From a bacterium (lineage in GTDB: Bacteria > Chloroflexota > Dormibacteria > Dormibacterales > Dormibacteraceae), in contig SCQL01000029.1 in assembly GCA_004299235.1 (NCBI GenBank), positions 1 through 64,000 on the forward strand: 64,000 bases of DNA, read 5' to 3'. Below the pieces are notes generated by a model. That model did not search any database. It worked only from the letters and a program-made list of their open reading frames with translations, and had not been told where the DNA came from. The stretch's first letter is position 1. Each line of letters begins with the position of its first letter. Made by a program: the position numbers and the translations under genes. Of the stretch, positions 58,203 to 64,000 are shown piece by piece.

Positions 58203-59381
58203 TCAGCGCCCTGCGGTAGGCCCGTAAGAGGACGGAATCCGCAGCGGCAGCGCGAGCCAGCCCATGAGGGCGGCGCCGACGACGCCGGGCAGGAAGGCGA
58301 GGACGGCCTTGCCGCTGGCGTCCCACATGAAGCCGGCGATCACAGGCACGACGAAGGCGGTCGAGTACTGGATCGTGAACACGGCCGCGCTCATGCGGTG
58401 GACGTCTCCGGGCGGAGCCAACTTGGGCGGCAGGGTGAGGGCGACGATGAAGGCCAGCGCCGAGGCAAAGCCGAGGATCAGGGCGCACACGATGACCCCA
58501 CTGCCCGGCACGACCGCCATCCCCACCTGGCCGACCGCCATCAGGGCGGCCGAGCCGATGAAGCCGACGCGGCCGGTCAGCAGGCGCTCGCGCAGGATGA
58601 CGGCCGGCGCGGTCAGCAGCTGGGCGCCGTTGAGCGCCGCCAGCGTGGGGGAGATGAGCTGATGCCTACCTGTCTGGTCGAGGAAATCGGGGATGTAGGC
58701 GTTGGTGCCGAAGTAGACGGCGGAGGCCATGCCCATCACCAAGCCGATCCGGATCGTCTGCCCTTCGCGCCAGTTCGGCCACCAGGGAGTGGGGACCGCG
58801 GGCTTGGGGCCGCGCGCCGGAACCGCGACCGTGATGGCCACCGCGGTGATGACGACGAAGATCCCCCACAGCGCCAGCGCCCAGCGCCAGTCGCCGTGCG
58901 CGAGGGGCAGCACGCCGAACGGCGTGGTCAGCGCCGTCGGTATGGTTTCGCCGATCAGGATGCCGTTGCTGTACAGGGCGGTGGCGATCGCGATTCGGCG
59001 CGGGAACCAATCGCGGACGAGCGAAGGAAAGGCGGGCTGGGTCACCGCGATGCCGGCGCCCATCAGGAACGTGGCGCCGAACAGGACCTGTGTGCTCGGG
59101 CCGAACCCGCGCACGGCGCCGAAGACGGCGACGCAACCCAGCCCCACCGCGAGGGCGCCACGCACGCCGACCCTGGCGATGAGCAGGGCCCCGGGCACAG
59201 CCGCGACGGCGAACAGGAGCACCGGCAACGAAACGAGCGCCCCGACCGACTTCTCGTCGAGGTGAAGGTCGTGGTGGATCAGCGGGATGACGGGTGGCAC
59301 CGCCAGCAGCGTGAGACGAAGATCAATCCCCCCCAACCAGAGCAGGAACAGGCGTGCCCAGTCCGCGCGGGTGAGCTTCAC
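58203..59381 (-). CDS. MFS transporter (CynX/NimT-type)
   Basis: 392 aa with twelve predicted membrane segments. LGGIDLRLTLLAVPPVIPLI at the start, LHLDEKSVGALVSLPVLLFA, and FGATFLMGAGIAVTQPAFPSLVRDWFPRR (MFS signature loop) fit the cyanate/nitroimidazole-type MFS family. Substrate unknown. It is divergent from the DsrE gene and convergent with the mannosyltransferase (4-base gap). Confidence 0.85.
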   Translation of the reverse strand: MKLTRADWARLFLLWLGGIDLRLTLLAVPPVIPLIHHDLHLDEKSVGALVSLPVLLFAVAAVPGALLIARVGVRGALAVGLGCVAVFGAVRGFGPSTQVLFGATFLMGAGIAVTQPAFPSLVRDWFPRRIAIATALYSNGILIGETIPTALTTPFGVLPLAHGDWRWALALWGIFVVITAVAITVAVPARGPKPAVPTPWWPNWREGQTIRIGLVMGMASAVYFGTNAYIPDFLDQTGRHQLISPTLAALNGAQLLTAPAVILRERLLTGRVGFIGSAALMAVGQVGMAVVPGSGVIVCALILGFASALAFIVALTLPPKLAPPGDVHRMSAAVFTIQYSTAFVVPVIAGFMWDASGKAVLAFLPGVVGAALMGWLALPLRIPSSYGPTAGR

Positions 59382-59419
59382 GCAGACGCCATGGTCATCA
59401 ACTGCGCATACTGAGGCCT

Positions 59420-59782
59420 GTGCCAGGCCTCCTGATCGTCACCGCGGCCGGTCCTGAGAACCCGACTCGCGCCACCGTGCCGTTTCACATCGCGGTCAAC
59501 GGCGCCAAACCGAACGGCACCGAGTGTGCGGTCGTGCTGGCGGGCGATGCCGCCGAGCTCCTGAAGCCGGACGTCATCGCCAACGTGCTTGGCGTGGGCG
59601 TGCCGCCGCTCCGCGACCTGTTGGACAAATGCCTGGATGCGGACATCCATTTCTACGTTTGAAAAGGCTGTGCTGAGGCCCGTGGGGTCTTACCTTCGAT
59701 GCTCACCCCGAACTGCTCGTTCATCGCACCGCCGGACCTGGTTCGACTGACGATGGAGGCCGATCGCGTCCTCAGCTTCTAG
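59420..59782 (+). CDS. DsrE-family protein with in-frame UGA: candidate selenoprotein
   Basis: Read through one TGA (59660-59662) this is 120 aa, the normal DsrE length. Before it: MPGLLIVTAAGPENPTRATV, VPFHIAVNGAK, CAVVLAGDAAELLKPDVIAN, GVGVPPLRDLLDKC, HFYV. After it in the same frame: KGCAEARGV, and the family-typical end LVRLTMEADRVLSF. The TGA stands where DsrE proteins have the first Cys of CxxC, giving UxxC. A short stem-loop with a G-containing loop lies 20-22 bases downstream, as in bacterial SECIS elements. DsrE-like selenoproteins are known from metagenomes. The alternative is a nonsense mutation; the absence of any further decay argues against it. Probable sulfur-relay or redox role. 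Confidence 0.7.
59675..59691 (+). promoter_or_regulatory. candidate SECIS element
   Basis: GAGGCCC (59675-59681) pairs with GGGTCTT (59685-59691), including two G-U pairs, around the loop GTG (59682-59684). Loop position is 20-22 bases after the TGA, within the usual bacterial range, with G in the first loop position. Confidence 0.5.
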
Positions 59783-61727
59783 TCGCGCCGATGGCGGCGA
59801 GCGCGCTGGGGTTTTCGAGCGAGGACAAATCGCCAGGGTCGGATCCGGTGTAGACCGAGCGCACCACCCGCCGCAGGATCTTGGCGTTGCGCGTGCGGGG
59901 CAGGTCGGTGACGAAGTGAACGGCCTTCGGGCGCAGCGGCTTACCTAGAGAGGTTGCGACCAGGTCCTGGAGCTCGCCTGACAGCTGGACGCTGGCCTGG
60001 CGGCCCGGGCGCAGGATGACGAAGCAGACGAGCGCCTCGCCCTTCAGCTCGTCCGGCACGCCGATGGCGGCCGACTCCGCGACGGCGGGGTGCCCGACGA
60101 GCACCGACTCGACCTCGGCCGGTCCGAGCCTCTTGCCCGCGACCTTGATCGTGTCGTCGGAGCGGCCTAGCACGTACCACAGGCCGTCGTCGGGATCGGC
60201 GTACGCCCAGTCGCCGTGGACCCACACGCCGTCGAAGCGGCTCCAGTACGTGTCGAGGTAGCGCTGCCGGTCGCCCCAGAAGCCGCGGGTCATGCCCGGC
60301 CATGGATTTCGAATCGCGAGCTCACCGACCTCGCCTCGCACCGAGCGGCCCTCGGTGTCGATCACGTCGGCCGCGATGCCGGGGAGCGGGCCCGCGAACG
60401 AGCACGGCCGCAGGTGGGTGATCACGTTGCCGCAGAGGATGCCGCCTGAGATCTCCGTGCCCCCGCTGTAGTTGATGATCGGGATCCGGCCACCGCCGAT
60501 CTGCTCGAAGAACCACTGGAACGGCTCGGGGTTCCAGGGCTCTCCCGTGCCCCCGAGGATGCGCAGGCTGGACAGGTCGTGGCGCTCCGGCACCTCGTTG
60601 CCGTGGGTCATCAGGCTGCGCACGAGCGTGGGAGAGACCCCGAGCACTGTGACCTTGTGGTCGGCGACCATGCGCCACAGGCGGTCCGCCGCCGGATAGT
60701 CCGGCGTGCCCTCGTACAGCACCATCGTCGCGCCGAGGACCAGCGACCCGAAAATGAGCCAGGGGCCCATCATCCAGCCGATGTCGGTGTACCAGAAGAT
60801 CGTGTCGCCGGTGCCGACGTCGAAACCGTGCGCCATGTCCTGCGCGCTCTTGACCGGGAAGCCGCCGTGGACGTGCAGCGTGCCCTTCGGCTTGCCCGTC
60901 GTCCCGGAGGTGTAGATGATCATCAACGGGTCTTCGGGGTCGAGCTCGTGGGTGGGCGAGTGGTCGGGTTCGTCCTCGAGCAGGACCTCCCACACCTGGT
61001 CACGACCGTGCGTCCAGGGGATCTCGCGCACCACCCGGCGGTGGACGATCACCTTGGTCACGGTCGGGCAGGACACCAGCGCCTTGTCGGCGGTCTCTTT
61101 CATCGGCACCACCTGTCCGCGGCGGTAGAAGCCGTCGGCGCAAATGAGCACCTTGGCCTCGCCGTCGCGGAGCCGCGTCGCGATCGCTTCCGCACCGTAG
61201 CCCGAGAACAGCGGGATGATGACCGCGCCGATCTTCGCCGTCGCCAGCACGGAGACGGCGACCTCGGGGCACATCGGCATGAAGATGCCGACGCGGTCGC
61301 CCGGCCGGACGCCCAGCCGGCGCAGCGCGCCCGCGAGGCGGCAGACCTCCTTGTCGAGCTCGCCGTAGGTGAGCTTGCGCACCTCGCCCGGCTCGCCTTC
61401 CCAGATCACGGCGAGCTTGTCCTGGAGCTCGCGGTCGCGATGGCGGTCGAGGCAGCTCTGCACGATGTTCATGCGCGCGCCGATCCACCACCGGGCCCAG
61501 GGCTTGCCCAGCGAAAGGTCGACGACTTTGTCGTAGCGGCGGTAGAAGGCGACGTCGATGTCTTTGATCGCGGCGTCCCAGAACCATTCGATGTCGCCGT
61601 CCGCGCGCTGCAAGAGCTCGGCGAACGTATCGATGCCGTGGCGGTTCATGAAGCGCTTGAGCCGGCTCTTCTCGATCACCTCGGCGCTCGGTTCCCAGAT
61701 CACGTCCCCGATCACGACCGGCTGCAT
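59772..61727 (-). CDS. acetyl-CoA synthetase-like AMP-forming ligase
   Basis: 651 aa. ANL superfamily motifs: IIYTSGTTGKPKGTLH (P-loop), INYSGGTEISGGIL, WVHGDWAYADPDDGLWYVLGRSDDTIKVAGKRLGPAE and the catalytic Lys in PRTRNAKILRRVVR. The N-terminal domain (DIEWFWDAAIKDIDVAFYRRYDKV) matches acetyl/propionyl-CoA synthetases. It activates acetate or a short acyl acid with ATP and CoA. Its 3' end overlaps the DsrE gene's 3' end by 11 bases on the opposite strand. Confidence 0.92.
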   Translation of the reverse strand: MQPVVIGDVIWEPSAEVIEKSRLKRFMNRHGIDTFAELLQRADGDIEWFWDAAIKDIDVAFYRRYDKVVDLSLGKPWARWWIGARMNIVQSCLDRHRDRELQDKLAVIWEGEPGEVRKLTYGELDKEVCRLAGALRRLGVRPGDRVGIFMPMCPEVAVSVLATAKIGAVIIPLFSGYGAEAIATRLRDGEAKVLICADGFYRRGQVVPMKETADKALVSCPTVTKVIVHRRVVREIPWTHGRDQVWEVLLEDEPDHSPTHELDPEDPLMIIYTSGTTGKPKGTLHVHGGFPVKSAQDMAHGFDVGTGDTIFWYTDIGWMMGPWLIFGSLVLGATMVLYEGTPDYPAADRLWRMVADHKVTVLGVSPTLVRSLMTHGNEVPERHDLSSLRILGGTGEPWNPEPFQWFFEQIGGGRIPIINYSGGTEISGGILCGNVITHLRPCSFAGPLPGIAADVIDTEGRSVRGEVGELAIRNPWPGMTRGFWGDRQRYLDTYWSRFDGVWVHGDWAYADPDDGLWYVLGRSDDTIKVAGKRLGPAEVESVLVGHPAVAESAAIGVPDELKGEALVCFVILRPGRQASVQLSGELQDLVATSLGKPLRPKAVHFVTDLPRTRNAKILRRVVRSVYTGSDPGDLSSLENPSALAAIGATRS

Positions 61728-61766
61728 CGCCCCTGGATTCTAAACGCGCCCCTACACTGCGGTTCG

Positions 61767-62003
61767 ATGCGGGAGCTGCCCGACGACTTCGCCGTGACGC
61801 TGGCTCGAGTCCTCGAACCGGGTGAGCGCGAGACCGCCGCCAACGTCATCGAGGCCGCGACCATGCTCGACGACGACGGCTTGCGCATGTTCCTCGAGAT
61901 GTTCGCCCGCAGAGTGCGAGCCTCGGCTGCGCCGGTTAGGCACGAGGAGCTGCGGAAGTTCCTGCATTCGGCCGCGCGCGGGGAACGCGAAGCCGCTCCC
62001 TGA
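61767..62003 (+). CDS. small helical hypothetical protein
   Basis: 78 aa: MRELPDDFAVTLARVLEPGE, then a helical stretch RETAANVIEAATMLDDDGLR and MFLEMFARRV, basic end. It starts 40 bases from the divergent ligase gene. Its 3' end overlaps the convergent 62-kb gene by about 68 bases, which lowers confidence. No family recognised. Confidence 0.45.
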   Translation: MRELPDDFAVTLARVLEPGERETAANVIEAATMLDDDGLRMFLEMFARRVRASAAPVRHEELRKFLHSAARGEREAAP

Positions 62004-62568
62004 TCCGCTGCGCCTCCTGGTGCAGCTCCCAGTAGTTGGACCAGGCGGTGTGCGCGACCGCCACCGCGACGGGTGCCTTGAAGCGCTCGCGCGCGGCGCG
62101 AATCGCGTGCTGCTGCGCGTAGCACCAGCGGTCCCAGGCCCGCTCCACCGTGCAGTCGACCAGCTCGAGCCACTCATCGTCAGAGACGCTGCCGCCGGGC
62201 GGCGGGAGCGTGAGCACCTTCCAACGCCTGCCCTCACCGACGATCGTGACGACGGGTTGACCGCCCGGCCGGCCCGCGTGGCGATTCGGCCGCGGGTGGT
62301 TGGGGTTGGCCGCCATCAACCGCTGCTGCACGGCAAAGACGAGGTCGTGCGCCGCATGAAGCGTCGCGGGCGGCAGCGGGGGGTTGCGCCGGCCGAGCCT
62401 CAGCTGCAGCGCGCGAATCGCCTCGCGCAATCGTGGCGGCGCCTCGCTTCGGTCTTCGAGACGCAGGGTCTCCACGTCGTCGAGAAGGCCGTCGGATTCG
62501 GCAAGGAGCGATCGGCGTCGCGTCTCGGTCGCCCGCTCCGACTCGACCGGCATGGTCACCGCGGCCAT
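61936..62568 (-). CDS. hypothetical protein, leaderless start
   Basis: 210 aa from ATG 62568, chosen because a promoter (TTGACA, 16 bases, TATGGT) places transcription start at about this codon; ATG 62580 overlaps the -10 box itself. Residues: SLLAESDGLLDDVETLRLED, REAIRALQLRLGRRNPPLPP, HDLVFAVQQRLMAANPNHP, VVTIVGEGRRWKVLTLPPPG, then an Arg/Ala-rich helix with WDRWCYAQQHAIRAARERFK. No known family. Convergent with the 78-aa gene. Confidence 0.6.
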   Translation of the reverse strand: MAAVTMPVESERATETRRRSLLAESDGLLDDVETLRLEDRSEAPPRLREAIRALQLRLGRRNPPLPPATLHAAHDLVFAVQQRLMAANPNHPRPNRHAGRPGGQPVVTIVGEGRRWKVLTLPPPGGSVSDDEWLELVDCTVERAWDRWCYAQQHAIRAARERFKAPVAVAVAHTAWSNYWELHQEAQRIRERLRVPRARPNAGTSAAPRA

Positions 62569-62575
62569 GCCCAGC

Positions 62576-62603
62576 ACCATAGCCGCTGCAGGTGGTTTGT
62601 CAA
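62576..62603 (-). promoter_or_regulatory. promoter of the leaderless 62-kb gene
   Basis: TTGACA at 62603-62598, 16-base spacer, TATGGT at 62581-62576, then 7 bases to ATG 62568. Confidence 0.65.
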
Positions 62604-62711
62604 GTGGGGGTTTACACGTCCGAGGCGATGGAGCCCCTCGCATCTCCAAGGGGAGGGCATTCGTTAACAGGCTGGGTTGTTCGCCCATTCGGGCAGTCAT
62701 AAGGTCGAGCC

Positions 62712-63332
62712 GTGATGAGGCGGTGGTTGGTCGCTCTTGCGGCTCTGACGATCGGTGGAGGGGTCAGCGCGGCGTTGCTGGTCCTCGCCAATCCCGCGCG
62801 CGACATGACTGACGTCTACGTGGCGGCGCGCGACGTGCCGGCGGGAGCGGTGCTGGGCGCCGGGGTGATCGCGCTCGAACGGATCCACGTCACCGGCGGC
62901 CGTGCGCTGCTGTTCACGCGCGGTGACGAGTCGAAGCTGGTCGGCCTGCAGACCACTCACGACCTCCTGACGGGCCAGCTCATCCAGCGCAGCGACGTTG
63001 GGGAGGCGGGTGTGATCGCCGACCGCCGGCTGGTGTTCGTGCCGGTCAAGGAGGCGCCGCCGGCGACGCCCGGTTCGAAGGTCGACCTGCTGGTCGTCGG
63101 CGGGGCGCCCGACCACCCGTCGGTCACTCCCTTCGCACTCGCTGTCGAGGTGAGGGCTACTGTCGCCGGAGGCTTGGTGGTCGTCGTCGCGTCCAGACAG
63201 GCCGCCGCCTTCGTGTATGCGGCAAGCAACATGCATCTCGCCGCGGTGATCGCCGAACCTGGCGCGGCGGATGGCTCTGAGGAATCGGTCTCCACCCCGG
63301 AGCAGGCGATGGCGGTGGCCGGTCAGCGGTGA
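62712..63332 (+). CDS. cpaB: CpaB-like SAF-domain pilus assembly protein
   Basis: 206 aa from GTG 62712 (ATG 62715 also possible). Signal anchor MRRWLVALAALTIGGGVSAALLVLAN, then a SAF domain VYVAARDVPAGAVLGAGVIALE...LVGLQTTHDLLTGQLIQRSDV and a C-terminal RcpC-like part. CpaB/RcpC proteins assist Flp/Tad pilus secretion through the outer layers. First gene of the Tad operon that continues off the right edge. Confidence 0.82.
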   Translation: MMRRWLVALAALTIGGGVSAALLVLANPARDMTDVYVAARDVPAGAVLGAGVIALERIHVTGGRALLFTRGDESKLVGLQTTHDLLTGQLIQRSDVGEAGVIADRRLVFVPVKEAPPATPGSKVDLLVVGGAPDHPSVTPFALAVEVRATVAGGLVVVVASRQAAAFVYAASNMHLAAVIAEPGAADGSEESVSTPEQAMAVAGQR

Positions 63333-63339
63333 CCTGGAC

Positions 63340-64000
63340 GTGAGCGGCGCCACCATGTCCGCAGTCGAGGCGGACGTCCGCGCCCGGGTCGAGGCGGAGC
63401 TCGCGGCCGAGCTGGCGCGCCGCGACCGCACGCGCCTGCGCGTCGAAGACCAGCTGTGGATCTACGAGCTGGTGGGGCGCCTGGTTAGCGAGGAGGAGCA
63501 GCGCCGGCCCGCACCTCTCGACTGCGCCGAGGCGGAGCAGCTGTGGCGGCGGATCTTTGCATCGGTGACCCCGCTCGGTCCGCTGGCCGAACACCTCGCC
63601 GACCCGGAGGTCGAGGAGGTGCGCATCAACGGCACCGACGCGTGCTTCGTCTTCCGAGCCGGGCGGCGTCAGGCGGTTCCACCGCCGTTCGGCGACGAGG
63701 CCGCGCTGGTCGAGCTGGTCCACTGGTACACCGACGGCACGCCCAGCGCGCGCCTCGATCGCGCCAGCCCGACGGTGACCATGACGCTGCCCGAAGGCAG
63801 CCGGCTCCACGCCGCCCTTTCGCCGCCCGCGCGGCCCATGAGCGTGACCATCCGCCGCCACCCGGCCACGCGTTTTGCGGACCTGGCGGCGCTCGCGGCC
63901 TCCGGCTTCCTGCCCCAGGCGCTCATCCCGTTTCTCGAATCCGCCGTGGCGGGCCGCTTGAACATGCTGGTGTCCGGCGGCGCCGGCGCGGGCAAGACGA
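63340..64000 (+). CDS. cpaF: CpaF/TadA-type secretion ATPase, N-terminal part (runs off the edge)
   Basis: GTG 63340 preferred (GGTGA 7 bases upstream); ATG 63355 possible. The visible 220 residues include an N-terminal helical region, FASVTPLGPLAEHLADPEVEEVRINGTDACFVF (conserved N-terminal domain), SVTIRRHP and the Walker A loop LVSGGAGAGKT at the window end. CpaF powers Flp/Tad pilus assembly and retraction. The catalytic core lies outside the window. Confidence 0.88.
   Translation, partial: MSGATMSAVEADVRARVEAELAAELARRDRTRLRVEDQLWIYELVGRLVSEEEQRRPAPLDCAEAEQLWRRIFASVTPLGPLAEHLADPEVEEVRINGTDACFVFRAGRRQAVPPPFGDEAALVELVHWYTDGTPSARLDRASPTVTMTLPEGSRLHAALSPPARPMSVTIRRHPATRFADLAALAASGFLPQALIPFLESAVAGRLNMLVSGGAGAGKT

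Overview
The window is a stretch of GC-rich bacterial chromosome. Tightly packed operons with 4-base ATGA/GTGA overlaps, frequent GTG and TTG starts, leaderless-type promoters, a DnaE2/ImuB mutasome with a DUF6504 gene, a GH57-GlgA fusion and actinobacterial-type PMT and PIG-V-like mannosyltransferases point to a soil Actinomycetota- or Chloroflexota/Dormibacterota-like organism. No rRNA or ribosomal protein gene is present, so the phylum is an inference.

Layout. 1-9.3 kb: the edge of an IS481-type element, a secreted protein, a stress-protein-like gene, a selenium-binding protein (methanethiol oxidase family) with a membrane partner, mutM, an internally deleted ClpB, a secreted hydrolase, several decayed genes (SIMPL, GYD, IS481 transposase) and tRNA-Ser(GCT). 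9.3-20.8 kb: a GH15 glucoamylase, then an operon of a MoeB/ThiF-like adenylyltransferase, larE, glpK, a membrane protein and two large membrane proteins (PMT-type mannosyltransferase and a polytopic partner). 20.8-26.4 kb: the DNA-damage mutasome imuA-imuB-DUF6504-dnaE2, with a LexA-type box upstream; dnaE2 carries a 93-bp dispersed repeat read in frame. 26.4-40.1 kb: thiO, a micro-operon of a 47-aa and a Lys/Ala-rich 24-aa peptide, two alpha/beta hydrolases, and a glycogen/sugar-nucleotide block (IMPase-like, GT4, GH57-GlgA fusion, GlgP, ManC-phosphomannomutase-like fusion).

40.1-56.3 kb is a genomic island at tRNA-Gly(CCC). It reads as tandem accretion of serine-recombinase elements. Element 1 (about 40.2-48.2 kb) has an intact recombinase whose C-terminus is encoded on the antisense strand of the tRNA gene. 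It also has a replication-relaxation protein with iteron-like repeats plus a hairpin upstream, and a cargo of MauE-like, thioredoxin-like and 12-Cys Tat-exported proteins. Element 2 (48.2-54.9 kb) has a second recombinase, an RHH/PIN toxin-antitoxin pair, a replication-relaxation gene cut by an IS630 remnant, and lower-GC cargo. Elements 3-5 are remnants. Five right-end scars, each combining the tRNA 3' end with a sequence encoding a recombinase C-terminal tail (the SVQFIYR type), mark the junctions.

56.3-64 kb returns to chromosomal backbone: a PIG-V-like mannosyltransferase, an MFS transporter, a DsrE-family gene with an in-frame UGA exactly where the family has a CxxC cysteine (candidate selenoprotein), an acetyl-CoA synthetase-like enzyme, and the start of a Flp/Tad pilus operon (CpaB-like, CpaF-like), cut by the window edge.

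The most interesting items are the candidate DsrE selenoprotein, the recombinase accretion array, the repeat inside dnaE2, the MauE/12-Cys cassette, and the iteron/hairpin region.
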